Positions 1-11,061 of a stretch of 64,000 bases of DNA are shown here, piece by piece; the first letter of the stretch is position 1, and every line of letters starts with the position of its first letter. The translations under genes and the position numbers were made by a program. This stretch comes from Apium graveolens (lineage: Eukaryota; Streptophyta; Magnoliopsida; Apiales; Apiaceae): contig NC_133656.1 in NCBI RefSeq assembly GCF_009905375.1, positions 242,042,401-242,106,400 on the forward strand, written 5' to 3'. Under the pieces are notes generated by a model. The model ran no database searches, was not told where the DNA came from, and saw only the letters and a program-made list of their open reading frames with translations.

Positions 1-471
1 CACGCAAATTGATATACTTTTCCAAAGATTTTACCTTGTCTTCGGCTTGGCTTTTAGCAGTATCAGTGGCAGCAAGACGCGCCCTGAGCCTTGCAGACAT
101 ATTAGCACTCTGCCTGGCATGCAAGTGAAGCTCAGCTGGAGCCCTAACCATAGTCTCTTCTGTCTGTTGCTCTGTCCTGAAGGTCCAGCCTCTGACCTCA
201 TCCTCGGTGAAATCTCCAGCTGTGGACGCGCCCAGGTATCGAAGCACGAAGGATTGATCGTCTGGCACTACTTTTTGACGTTTGGAGGGCGCGTCCTCCA
301 CCTTCTCGGGGATGTCTAACACAGTAGTGTCAGTTACCTTTGGTGGAGGAGAAGGAGTTGCAACATGAGTGGGGTTTTTTGCCTTCGGATCAACCTTTGC
401 AGGGGCCTATTTCCTGGCCCTTAGCTTTTTGGAGGCCCCAATTGCGAATCCTTTGGGAAGAGAGGCCATAT
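1..471 (-). pseudogene. Antisense ORF of Tat/Ogre element, downstream exon (runs off window)
   Basis: Read on the minus strand, the frame is open from a 3' splice site (CAG at about 474-472) to the window edge, except for one TAG at 407-409. The peptide begins DMASLPKGFAIG, passes through a Pro/Lys-rich linker, then an acidic region with FTEDEVRGWTFRTEQQ, and ends in an Ala/Lys/Glu-rich stretch that looks like a coiled coil. Its splice phase matches the exon at 895-1168: that exon ends one base into a codon and this one supplies the other two. This phase match is the best evidence of genuine exons. The function is unknown in the family. Confidence 0.6.
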
Positions 472-894
472 CTGTGATATAAACATGAAAAGGTATTAGT
501 TAAGTACAAGAAGACGCGTCCTGAATACAAGACGCTCCCATATTATGATATAAAATTCTACATGCATGACAGATAAAGACGTGTAAGTGTAGGGAAAGGT
601 GTCAAGGAAAACGAATGCAAATATGTATAAATATATGTGCGAGTATGAGGCGTCCTAGAGAAGTGACGCATCTTAACTAAGACACGTTTTGGATATATGG
701 AAAGGCATAAGTAATATATTAATAGCAGTCACAGAATTTTATAAAAAGACGCGCCCGGGGGGTAGGGCGCGCCCAAGGTGACAGCGCAGATGTAAAGTAA
801 CGTTTATAAGTCAGGCTAAAATTAAAGGAAAAAGGTGAGCATAAAGTGACACGTCCTAGAGCCATGACGCGTCTTATGTATAAGAATTCCTTAC

Positions 895-1168
895 CTTGCT
901 CTAAGTCCACCTTTTTGTTAATGTCTGGCTGAATAATTTCTGTGGCTTGGAGCCTTTTGGATTTTTCGGAAGCGGTGAGAATGGGTTTCCCATTATGGAA
1001 ATCTCGAAATTTGCAGAGAGAACCCACTCGTGGGGACAAAGCTCCTATTTTCTTCAAATTCTCCTTAGTAATCATGTCCTTGAGGTTGAAATGCTTCTCA
1101 GCATACTGCAATACCTTCACTAGCTCTCTTTTTCTTCCTTCCTGTTAGGTCTTTCTGAGTCCTTTTGT
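895..1168 (-). pseudogene. Antisense ORF of Tat/Ogre element, middle exon
   Basis: Minus-strand exon bounded by a pyrimidine-rich AG acceptor at 1171-1169 and a GTAAGG donor at 894-889. It encodes a conserved-looking stretch with KVLQYAEKHFNLKDM, then KIGALSPRVGSLCKF, ending VDLEQ. An in-frame TAA lies at 1145-1147, near the 5' edge, and the frame does not join the upstream exon cleanly. I infer an indel or a different acceptor. It resembles the plant-transposon-protein type of antisense ORF reported for Tat elements. That comparison is from memory of the lineage, not from a search. Confidence 0.55.
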
Positions 1169-1267
1169 CTAGAGAAGGGAGAATAGGTTACAAAAAGAAA
1201 AGAGAGAAGGTTATAAAATGGAAGACGCGCCCTGATTCAGAGGACACGTCCAAGACATTGAGCTTAC

Positions 1268-2192
1268 TTGGTTCTAAGTTGAAGCGAACGCGCGTCCTTT
1301 TGACATCATTAATGTAGAAAAATGGCTCCTTCCAGTCTCGTTCATGGCTAATCTTACCTTCATTAAATCCTTTATTGCTCAACCATTTATTAACAACCAG
1401 GAAGTGGTACCCGGGAATTTATTTCCTGATGTTGTAGAAAAAACTAAATTCTTTCATCGAGGGCGCGCCCAATCTCAGGTTATGGTACATAATATACAGA
1501 GCCCAGGCTAGCTTGTATGAGTTTGGTGATAGTTGGACTGGAGCCACGTCGTACTATTTCAAAATTTTCTTAATGTATGGATGCAAGGGTGCGCCCACAC
1601 CCAAGGAAATTAATTTTTGTGTAAGCACCATTCTTGGGATCCTTTGGTTCCCAATGTTGAAGATGTGCGGCCTCATGGTTCGCAGAGGGCGCGCCCAGAT
1701 GCCCTCCATGTCATAGTATTTCATATGCCAATGGATTTCCCAGTCAGTCGCGGTAGAGTCAAGAGCTACACAGGCCAGCTTACCTTCTTTTTTCCTTCTG
1801 GCATTTTTCTCTGCCTTAGATAGAGCACCAAGCCTTGTCCAGTTACAATCCACTTCAACATCTGAAGGTTCCCAATGTTCCAGGGGAGAATCAGATTTCT
1901 GGGGGGACACAGGATATGTCTCGGGGTCAGGAACCCTCCTTTCAAATTCGCTTAAACTGAGAGGGGACGCGTCCTGAGAAGGAGCCGCGCCTTGAGAATT
2001 GGACGCGTCCTCATCTGAAACAGCCATCCCTTGGGGTTGTTGGCTGGTGGTGAGTATAATCTCATCATATGTTAAATCTTCGATGGCGGCCCTAGCATGG
2101 AGAATTGGAGTTCTTTGCCTTTTAATTCCCTTCTTTTTCATTCTTGAGCTTATGGGGACATGATCCATAGAATCAGAACTGGAATCAGACAT
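1268..2192 (-). pseudogene. Antisense ORF of Tat/Ogre element, first coding exon with two stops
   Basis: I chose the ATG at 2192-2190 (MSDSSSDSMDHV). The frame upstream to 2294 is open but lacks an ATG. The N-terminus is Ser/Asp-rich and then basic (RMKKKGIKRQR), followed by an acidic Ser/Pro region and a globular-looking part (WEIHWHMKYYDMEGIW, then RMVLTQKLISLGVGAPLHP). A TAG at 1554-1556 and a TAA at 1419-1421 interrupt the same frame, which then continues through FYINDVKRTRVRFNLEP to a GTAAGC donor at 1267. The protein is therefore not made whole from this copy. It is the upstream exon of the same antisense gene as 895-1168 and 1-471. Confidence 0.62.
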
Positions 2193-3020
2193 TATAGAGT
2201 TCTTTGATTTGAGGGAGTCGAAGACGTGTCTCTCTGCTCTGAGGAAGGAACTCGTCCTGTGAAATTCAGGAAAATTGGGTTTGAAAGGGATCAAGTGTGG
2301 AGAGTAGATCCCAAGGTGTTTATTGAGAACTTTGAACGGATGGAAAGGTGATGAAGATGGCGCGTCCTTCAGCTACAAAAGAAGGAATTAACAATTGAGG
2401 ACGCGTCCATAAAAAAAAAGAAAAATGAATGATTGAATGATGAAGAAGAAGAAAGATGCTAGAGATATTCGAGGACGCGTCCTAAGAATCTATCATGTGA
2501 AATGCACTACGCAGACGCGTCCTAGTAAAGTGTTGCCCATATGCGACCTTTAGTTAAAACGGCTTAAATATGTGCCTTAAACAAAGGAAAATAAGGTGCG
2601 CCCTGACGAGAAGGCACGTCTAATATGGTTGCAATGTCGTGGAATCTCAATCGATTATAATCAATTTGGGGGAAGTTTTCTAAGAACTTAGAAATAGGTA
2701 ATTATGGAATCAAAAAAAGGCAAAGTATGACCCAATTATAGATATATACACATATATATACAAGAAAAACTAAGAACAGTTCATAGAAGCATGAGGCATT
2801 AGAACAGTTTTTTGCTCGTTCTAGTCGATTTACTCCGTGAAATTAAGAGATAATTGAAGATTGGCGTACCTCGTAAGTTGGGGTTGGATTAAGCAGGACG
2901 AATCGAGTAATGGTCGGTGGAATCGTCGAGTTCTTGGATTTAACTTCTTGCAGCGGCGGTAATGGCGGTTCTGGGAGAGAGAGAATGGAGGATGGTGATA
3001 GTGATTTGATGTGACTGGGG

Positions 3021-3030
3021 TATTTATAGG
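3021..3030 (-). promoter_or_regulatory. Candidate TATA box for the antisense transcript
   Basis: The minus strand reads CCTATAAATA here, a near-ideal plant TATA box. It lies about 830 bases upstream of the antisense ATG at 2192 and just inside the element, next to the polypurine tract and 3' LTR. If used, transcription would start near 2990-3000 and read antisense into the retroelement. The placement is suggestive only; no expression evidence can be read from sequence. Confidence 0.4.
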
Positions 3031-3180
3031 AGAAGGACGGCCACATGGATGATAGTTGTACGCCACAGGTATAAGGAGAATAAAAGACGCGTCTTTAACA
3101 TACGACGCGTCCTATATTTGGGGGCCAAATTTCATTTTGTGGATTCAAGGATAAAAATTTCAATTTTGTTTTTAACTGCA

Positions 3181-3200
3181 AATGAAATTTGGGGGGTAGT
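3181..3200 (+). other. Polypurine tract of the gypsy element
   Basis: A purine-rich segment ending in six G residues followed by TAG sits immediately before the LTR start at 3202. This is the usual position of the primer for plus-strand DNA synthesis, and it fixes this LTR as the 3' LTR of a + strand element. Confidence 0.65.
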
Positions 3201-3201
3201 T

Positions 3202-4374
3202 GTTATATCCAAAATTTGGCATTGGATTGACTCGGGTCAAACGCGAGCTAATTGCAGTCAAGCTCAATATTACATTGTAGAAGACGAGGACCCGTCCAGG
3301 CACAGAGGACGCACCTGCTTGTGAGGAGATGTGTTACAATCTGGTAGTAACGGAGCGTGGGGAGTGCATGGTCAATTGAGGACACGCCCAAGATATGTGG
3401 ACGCGTCAATGATTATGAAAGTGTTTGGCACATGAGATCTTGTGGCAATGAACACTGTAGGGCGTGCCTGTATTTACCAGGACGCGCCATAGGAAGTGGA
3501 ATGTTGTGCATGATGGTTTTTGAAGAGACGGTGCAAATCTCATAAAGGTGAGGACGCATTCTGTGATTGGTCTATGTGTTCTCAAGGGTGACTTCAGGGC
3601 AAAGCTTGCATGGAGAGGAGCAATGGAGGTTATTTTTACTAACGTATTTATTGCAGGTACTCTTGGAAGAATTTCCTCCTTGAGACGGTCAAGGAGGGGG
3701 ATGCTTGATGATTGAAGGCCTCCTCCTGTATTCGACGGGTGTCCTCGTTGGGGATGCGGGGTTAACTTTGGTGTGTGCTTTGGGAACTCTGTTCTTTTAT
3801 TCAACGGGTGTCCTCGTTGGAGAACTTTGGAGTCATCCTGCACTTTACACCCAAGAGCTTGGGATCACCTGTCCTGCTATCTGGTGGGTTATCCTCATTC
3901 GGGGGACAGGGACGCGTCTGACATTTGGGGTGAACCGTGGCTATACCTGCGTCCGTACATCAAGGGAAATAGCTGTAGCGGAGTGTTATCCTTGCGCAGG
4001 GAGATGCACTATCCGTGAAGTCCTGCGATTACAGACGAGGCTTGGGCCTTCGCGGTTGGGGCTCATAGTTGGACATTCCTAAAGCTAGCGGAAGACGGAC
4101 TTTGGATGAGCTTCTACTGGACCTAGGAATAAGAATTCTAAGCCCATTAGATTTCTTGTTCTACGAGAACTACGTCAGGCTTGATCCCTATATAAAGGGT
4201 ACGTAGGCACATTGAGAGGGTAAGAAGTTGAGAGCTGATAAGAGAGCCACCACTTACTCTGATCAATCTCAGCCTAAAACAACCATAAATCACCATACAT
4301 CGCTTAATTTTCCGGTAAGAACCACCGTCACATATCTTAGTTCCGGCAAGAAACCTCAATCTTTGTTGTTACCA
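3202..4374 (+). repeat. 3' LTR of the Tat/Ogre-type gypsy element
   Basis: The LTR starts TGTTATATCC directly after the polypurine tract. The right boundary is inferred at ...GTTGTTACCA (about 4374), because the next base resumes the minus-strand PHD-gene reading frame. The length would be about 1.17 kb. It contains several GGACGCGTCC-like motifs, an internal repeat of a TTCGACGGGTGTCC-like block (about 3730 and 3800), and a TATA box near 4190. The target duplication cannot be checked because the 5' LTR is outside the window. Confidence 0.62.
4189..4196 (+). promoter_or_regulatory. TATA box of the gypsy LTR
   Basis: TATATAAA, preceded by CCC and followed by GGG, lies about 185 bases before the LTR end. 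That is a standard position for the U3/R promoter of a plant gypsy LTR. Transcription would start near 4220 and run rightward, antisense to the remaining PHD-gene exons. Confidence 0.5.
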
Positions 4375-5214
4375 GATTCCTCCGTCAAAAGATTCCTTTG
4401 ATTCAGACAAGGTTTTACTGAAACTAGAGGAACCTGAAATCTTGCTTCGGTTTGAAGTTTTCACAGAAGAGGCAAAAGATTTTGGAAGCTCTTTTGCAGA
4501 ACTCGTTGACTTTTCATACCTCTCTCTGTCCTTAACAAAACCACCAGCAGAACTTCTTTCTTACCACTTGTTTTCTTTTCAGACACAACTTTTTGTTGAG
4601 TTCTGACTTTATAATTCTGAGCATCAGACGTCTTATCACAATCAGAATATTTGGTTCCGGAAAGCAAAGTGGTTGCTGAGGTTGAAGAGGATTTCCTTAA
4701 AGAAACTACCGTTTTATCCTTAGTAAGTTGACCTGCAGAAATAAAAGTCGCATCACATGATACTGATGGTTCTCTTGTATGCCTGACTTCTTCAAGTTCC
4801 GAGGAACTTTCCTTGACTAGATGAGAATTCTCTAAACCGACCAATTGCCCATTGGTTTAGAAAATAACGGGTTCAGAAGTAGCTACTACATTATAGATTT
4901 GACAATCAGCAGCCACAGTGTGCTTGTCAAGGTCGCTGAGTTTTTGGGGAACAGGACTGTGCTCTAAGCCATTCAATTTTTCATCACACGGTGAACACTG
5001 AACACGAGGGAAATCGACAGAATCATTTATATCAACTTGTGCTTCATTCTTTTTAGAACAGCTAACTGACATTTTACCATTTGAACCATAATCATTTTGC
5101 AAATCTTTTACAAGGGGTGCAACACTTCCCTTCAAGAAGGTATTCGGTTCTAATCTGATCAATCCTATTAATACGTCTTTCACTGTCCTTCAGCTTATCA
5201 AGATCTATATTATC
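4375..5214 (-). pseudogene. Downstream exon of PHD-finger gene, truncated by the gypsy LTR
   Basis: The minus-strand exon starts after a TTTTGTCAG acceptor at about 5215. The first frame reads LDKLKDSERRINRIDQIR. After a frameshift it continues in a Ser/Lys-rich frame (SVSCSKKNEAQVDI, then LRKSSSTSATTLLSG), meets a TAG at 4857-4859, shifts frame again near 4560, and reads KTSNRSKISGSSSFSK up to the LTR edge. The low-complexity Ser/Lys composition suits a nuclear protein tail. I assign it to the same gene as the PHD exon at 11417-12152 from strand, order and proximity; no family-defining motif lies in this exon itself. Confidence 0.5.
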
Positions 5215-6557
5215 CTGACAAAAAAATAAGATAATGTCATTTCAAGTTAAAGCATGTAATTTTTACAAGCAAGATATTTCATCCATCGAACCAAGTTGCA
5301 ATTTTGTTTAACATACACACTGAGCTTAAAAAATAGGCGCACATCAGGAAAATATATATAGCTAGCATGAATACATTGATTAAACATGTATCTTGCAACA
5401 AGTAGTTTTAGACTACTGATAACTACACACATTACACTTAATTGGTAAAATCATTAATTTGTCACCAGTGACAAATGTGAAAATCTCTACTCTGACTTTT
5501 TTCAAATATAGATATTTTTACATAATATTAATTATTACATACATGAGAACATTAAATTCCCGAGTAAAAAACATCTCGCCCATCAACAAAAGGGAAATCG
5601 TAGGACAGATGTATTAAATTTGCACAAACTAGGACCTGATGGACAAGAAAGTTTTTTTAATTTATTTTCAGTGGACCAATCGAAGAAACCAAAAAGATGC
5701 CTACCACGCTCCTAGTTCCCTGGCATGTTTCTTCTTGGCAAGTAGTTTGTGCACTAGATCAAAACAATTCTCACAGTTTACAACTCTTGCAGAAAGTTTA
5801 GCCACTAATACCAAGTAATAACAATTAAAATTTATATTCTGTATAGAAGCAGAGAGATATATGCATCAATGATTAAGAAAGTTGCAAATGTAGAGTTCAC
5901 ATGACAGCAATGTAATTGACAGTTTACAGCATCATTGGGGACATTTTATCTTATCAGAGCCTTAGTATCTGGATATCATACCAAGCGTGTCATCAAGAAT
6001 TAACATGTATAATATGTTTTATACTGGAAAAAATAAACCAACTGCAGGAGTAGAATTTACTATGTTCTATACAAAATTTGACACAAAAACACATATTATA
6101 CTATATATATGTGTGGAGTAAAAGTAAAAATTACCATTTTCTACTCTTGATTAATTGGCAAAGATAATATATAAATAGGATATCAACTTGACTACCATAA
6201 CAAATCATCAAAAGATAATAATCAATAATATGCTAACCAGGCGATAAACTTATAATGATTGGATAATTGACACCAAATTTTAGCACAACTAATACAAATC
6301 CAATTCTAAATCAAGAAGCAGACAGAATTTAACCGACCAGCTGTTAGTAAAACAATTCTAGCAATTAGTAAAAGCTCAGTATTCAACCATGTAAATGATT
6401 TATTTTTTTTTAGTTCATAAAGTTGATTGGTTTTCATCTTGTAGATTATGAGACTTTCACTAGTTGTAGGACTGCTTCCCTCTGCAATTCAGAAGATCCC
6501 TAAAGATATCACGCTTTCTATTATATATTTCAAGTTTCAGCCACGCTTTCTATTTTA
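5215..6557. other. AT-rich intronic sequence, no other gene seen
   Basis: Apart from the possible exon at 5693-5807, this stretch holds only AT-rich DNA with scattered stops in all frames and no terminal-repeat structure that I can see. It is best read as intron of the disrupted PHD-finger gene, into which the copia element at 6563 inserted. Confidence 0.4.
5693..5807 (-). pseudogene. Possible internal exon of the PHD-finger gene
   Basis: Between a TTGGTATTAG acceptor and a GTAGGC donor the minus strand keeps one open frame reading VVNCENCFDLVHKLL followed by AKKKHARELGAW. The charged, helical composition stands out from the AT-rich surroundings, and both splice signals are acceptable. It lies between the copia element and the exon at 4375-5214, where an exon of this gene would be expected. 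It is too short for family assignment. Confidence 0.38.
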
Positions 6558-6562
6558 TATTT

Positions 6563-6857
6563 TGTAGGTTCAAAACTCAAACCAGATGTATATATGTAAG
6601 TAAATGATAGAGAATTCAGAACAAACTTACTGATTGTATTGAACGTACTAACTAAAATGGAAAACACTACAAGCAGATAAGTAAAACAAACTGAGTTCAC
6701 ATCTCCTACAAATACTCCATTAATCCAACTAAACCAGGACTCTCCTAAAATCTCTCTAACTGATGCACGACTAATTCAGTCAGCTATATATATATTAGCC
6801 AACTATTTATTAAGGCAAAATAATATAAATGAAGCTTAGATTAAAATAGTTCCAACA
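6563..6857 (-). repeat. 3' LTR of the copia element
   Basis: 295 bp, paired with 11062-11356 with about nine substitutions. It is bordered outside by TATTT and inside by the polypurine tract CTCCCCATT (+ strand). Confidence 0.95.
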
Positions 6858-6869
6858 CTCCCCATTAAT

Positions 6870-9800
6870 CTAAGCTGCTTGCTGCAAGTTCTTCATTCCA
6901 AGTAAAGCTCGCATTTTATCGAATTTAACTGTGGACATCGCCTTGGTGAGAATGTCTGCTCGTTGTTGCTCAGTGCTCACATGCCTGACCTCGATCTCTC
7001 CTCGTTCTATGCACTCATTTATGAAATGATAACATATGTCAATGTTTTTACTTCGTCCATGAAAAACTGGATTCCTTGCCAAATCAATAGCACTTCTGTT
7101 GTCCACATAAATGGTGACTGCACCTGGCTTTAGATCAGTAATATTCTCAAGCAGATTTTTCAACCAAACCGCCTGACAAGCTGCAGCTGTTGCAGCCATG
7201 AATTCAGCTTCACACGATGATAAAGCCACACAACGTTGCTTCTGTGAAACCCATGTTATAAGACTCTCATTCAGGTAGAATGCCATACCACCAGTACTCC
7301 TCCTGCCGGCCAAATCACTGTCAGAGTATCCTGATAATAGATTGTTTCCAGCTCCTCTCGTGTATACCAAGCCATATCCCAGAGTTCCTTTAACATAACG
7401 CAATATTCGTTTAACTGCATTTTGATGTAAGACTGTTGGACGCCCCATAAAATGACTTACAACTCCAACTGCATATGCTATGTCAGGACGTGTATGCACT
7501 AAATATCTTAGACCTCCAACCCAGCTTTTATACTGTGTAGCATTCACTGATTTCCCTTTGAGATCCTTATGTAGAGCTAATTTTGTTTCCATCGGGTACT
7601 TGGCTGCGTTACAATCAATCATTCCTGCCCTTTCGAGTAACATCTTGGCGTAAGCTGATTGCTTAAGTTCAATAGCTCCTCTATTTTGATTTACTTCAAT
7701 GCCTAGATAATGTGTTAACAAGCCCAGGTTGCTCATGTCAAATTCTTGACTCATTTGAGCTTTGAATTTATCTATAATTACAGTATTTATACCTGTGATC
7801 AGTAGATCATCGACATAAACCCCAACCACCAAAGCTTCATCCCCTTCACGTTTAGTATACACAGCATGTTCGTGTGGGCATTTTTGAAAACCTAAACTCT
7901 CCAAGTATTTGCTCAATCGTGCATACCAAGCACGAGGCGCCTGCTTGAGTCCGTACAGTGCTTTCTTTAGTTTATATACCAGTTGTTTTCCATTTTCTTT
8001 TGTAAATCCTTCCAGTTGATCGACATACACTATTTCTTATAGTTCCTCATTCAGAAAAGCGGATTTCACGTCTAAATGATGAACTTGCCACCCGTTTCTA
8101 GCTGCCAAGGCTAGCAATAATCTCACAGTTTCAAGTCGAGTCACTGGTGTGAAAACTTCTTCATAATCGATTCCTTGTTTTTGCACGTATCCTTTCGCGA
8201 CGAGTCTGGCTTTATGCTTAATAACATTCCCTTCTGTGTCCTTCTTTAGCTTAAAAACCCATTTCAGTCCAAGTGTTTTGTGGCCTGGTGGCAACGGAAC
8301 CAACTCCCACGTTTCATTTCGTTTTATAGACTCGAATTCATCTTGCATTGCTTTCTTCCACGCCTGATCAGTGGCTGCTTCTTTGTAGCAATTTGGTTCA
8401 TCAATTCCCATCAGGAACAACTCACTTTCAGCTTCAATTTCTTCTGTCTCGTTGTATATGTCACTTAACAATCGAAACTATCTTGGTTGACTGCTAATAT
8501 CACTCTCTTGCGTGTAGCTTTCCCTTGTATCAGAATTGCCACTAACAGAATTTGTGCTTGACTGAATATCAGTGGTGTCAGACCCTGTACTTGCACTGGA
8601 GGATTGTGGCGTGTCAGACTCTGTGGTTGCATCTCCTTGATCCAATTGATCAGAGTTGCTTTTCATCAAGATAAAAGTCCCACGTGTGCTTGACTCCGTT
8701 TCTTGCTTATTCCAATCCCAAAACTTTGATTCCTCAAAGATAACATCCCTACTCACGTGCATGGTTCCTGAATTTGGATCATATAATCTAAACCCCTTCG
8801 TTCCAGGTTCCTTGCCAAAGTAAACAACTGCCTTACTTCAATCACTCATTTTTGTTGTGTGCACCTGTGGTAATTTCATATGTGCTACACACCCAAAGAC
8901 CTTTATTTGCCCCACATCCGGTTTAGTTTTAGTCCATGCCTCAAAAGGAGTTTTGTCAGATAAAGCACGAGTAGGTAGTCGATTGAGTACATATACTGAA
9001 TGGCGAGCAGCTTCGCCCCAATACTCAGATGGTACCTGCATTGTTTTAGGCATACTACGGGCTATTTCTACAACTGTTTTGTTCCTACGCTCTACAACCC
9101 CATTTTGTTGTGGACTGTATGGCGTAGTGAACTATCGTATTATGCCTGTATTTTCACAAAAATCTGCAAACAACTTTGAGGTAAATTCGCCCCTCTGTCT
9201 GTCCGGAAGATTCTAACCTTTTCTTCAGTCTGATTCTCAACCATCACTTTAAATTTTTTAAACGTGCTCAGAGCCTCATCTTTAGTTTTCAACATGTATA
9301 TCCACATCATACGAGTGTAATCATCAACCAAAAGAAAGAAATACATATTGCCTGCTTTAGTTTCTGGTGTGATGGGGCCGCACAGGTCGCCATGAATCAA
9401 TTCCAGTCATTTTGTTGCTCGGAATTCTGCTTCATGAGGAAAGGGTTTTCTTGCTTGTTTTAACATTAAGCAACCTTCACACACTTCATTCAATTTTCTA
9501 AAAATAGGTAAGCCACATACCATTCCCTTTTCAGACATCACGTTCATTGCTTTAAAGTTCACATGGCCAAGGCGTGCGTGCCAAAGCGTTGGTAATTCAT
9601 CCCTTTTATTCAGCAAACACATACGTTCTGATACTGTCTCCAAGAATATTTTGTATAACCTATTTGCAGAACGTGGCACCTTCATAATCAGCCTCTCTTT
9701 ACCATCATACACCCACAAGAATTTCTCTTTCAAAATGACTTTGTTTCCATGTTCTGAAAGCTGCCCAAGTGAGATTATATTGTTACACAAATCTGGAATG

Positions 9801-10551
9801 AAATACACATCTTGAAACAATAGTTCTTCACCATTTTTGCACTGGAACCCAACTGTTCCCTTTCCTTTTATACTTACAGTCGAACCATCACCAAAACGAA
9901 CCAAACCAGTCACTTTATCGTCCAATGTTTTGAATTTCGATCTAAAACCAGTCATATGATTAGATGCCCCGTTATCCAGGTACCAGACACATGAGTCAAG
10001 TCTTTTGTCACTGTTGTGACTTAGTTTTGGCACTGTATCCTGTTCATTTAACATCAGTTGATTTCTTTCTTCCACCCTATGTTCAACTAACAGCAAAGCA
10101 GGCTCATCATCACCCTGAACTTGTGTCAGATGTGCTTCCGTTTTAACATCCTTTCTTCTTGCACGCTTTGGCCTGCGACATTCAGCGGCATAATGGCCAT
10201 AAATATTGCAATTAAAGCATTTTACCTCGCTTCTATCTCGAAATGAACGTCCTGCATCACGAGAAACACTACCACCTGAGTTTTTATACCCTGACTTGCA
10301 TCGCCCTTATTAGTCCGTTTCAGCCATTTTTCTCGTGTCAACAGTAAATGGCCATCATTCTTTTCCTGTTTTCTCCATTCTTCCTCGGTTAACAGAAGCT
10401 GTTCTCCACAAACTTTAGTCTTTGCCCGTAGTCGTTCTTCATGCGCCTTAAGGGAGCCCACTGCTTCTTCAATAGTCATAGTATCAAGATTTCCAAACTG
10501 CTCGATAGTAGCTGTGATTTGTAATAATCTGGATGGAACAGATCGTAATAG
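6870..10551 (-). pseudogene. Copia pol polyprotein, broken (zinc knuckle, protease, integrase, RT, RNase H)
   Basis: Reading on the minus strand: a CX2CX4HX4C zinc knuckle (CFNCNIYGHYAAEC, about 10170-10215); the protease active site as DNGASNHMTG (canonical DSGA; about 9950-9985); a GAG-pre-integrase segment with LWHARLGHVN (about 9560-9600); an integrase core starting IHGDLCGP (about 9380); the RT, with catalytic YVDDLLITG (about 7800-7830); and RNase H (AEFMA, YVDNRSA) to the stop at 6870. Premature stops lie at 9407-9409, 8838-8840, 8478-8480 and 8037-8039, with frameshifts near 10300 and 9190. Most stops look like C-to-T changes of Gln or Arg codons, as expected from decay of methylated cytosine. 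Confidence 0.9.
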
Positions 10552-11022
10552 TTATTTTACAACGTATGCTTCATCAACAGTTTCTCCCAGGGCCTTTATA
10601 TTGGTGACCAAACCACTCAACTTTATACAAAAATCATCAATCAGTTCTGAGTCTTTCATGGTTAAAAACTCGAATTCAGCCTTCAACGTTTGGATCCTTG
10701 CTTTCTTAACCCTTTCTGCGCCTAAACACATCGTCTTTACTGCTCTCCAAGCTTCTTTAGCCGTTTCCTTGTCTGCTAGGGAGAGCAACACGTCTTCAGG
10801 AATACCTTGGTATATTGCAGCTAATGCCATCTTGTCTGTTTTGTCTTCGACTGCGTCCTTTTCTTTGGTAGAATCAACAGCTTTCCAGATACCATGAGCC
10901 TGCATATACACCTTCATTTTTAGTGCCCAAGCCGTATAGTTACTTTTAGTTAACATGGGATAAGTTAATCCGACTGAACCATCTTTGTCCTTTCCTCTCT
11001 CCATCGTCTTTGTTTTTGGCAT
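10552..11022 (-). pseudogene. Copia gag, premature stop
   Basis: Starts at the ATG at 11022-11020 (MPKTKTMERGKDK), just downstream of the primer-binding site, and contains the usual copia gag core (NYTAWALKMKVYMQ, then SDLADKETAKEAW-like and FCIKLSGLV). It is cut by a TAA at 10552-10554; the same frame then continues to 10222 before the frameshift that separates it from the zinc knuckle. Gag would form the particle in which reverse transcription occurs. A single gag-pol frame is usual for copia, so the stop is a lesion. Confidence 0.85.
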
Positions 11023-11048
11023 GTACTTTTGGCATACAAGATTAGAAG

Positions 11049-11060
11049 CTCTGATACCAA
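11049..11060 (-). other. Primer-binding site (initiator Met-tRNA)
   Basis: The minus strand reads TGGTATCAGAGC two bases after the end of the 5' LTR, the typical copia site complementary to the 3' end of initiator methionine tRNA. Confidence 0.9.
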
Positions 11061-11061
11061 A

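Larger units (their letters stand above)
1..3201 (+). mobile_element. 3' internal part of a Tat/Ogre-type Ty3/gypsy retrotransposon
   Basis: This is the sequence directly 5' of a 3' LTR. The orientation is set by a polypurine tract (about 3181-3200, ending in a run of G then TAG) abutting an LTR that starts with TG. No gag-pol is visible; that part lies to the left of the window. Instead the stretch carries a minus-strand, intron-containing ORF. Antisense ORFs between pol and the 3' LTR are known in the Tat lineage (Ogre, Retand), which is the basis of the classification. It is unusually rich in GGACGCGTCC-like palindromes. Between the antisense start (about 2192) and 3180 I see only untranslated DNA. 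Confidence 0.72.

Noticed and set aside
2830..3066. 78-codon minus-strand frame near the gypsy 3' LTR
   Set aside because: It straddles the proposed antisense TATA box and start site, is basic and Pro/Ser-rich without a motif, and is better read as leader DNA.
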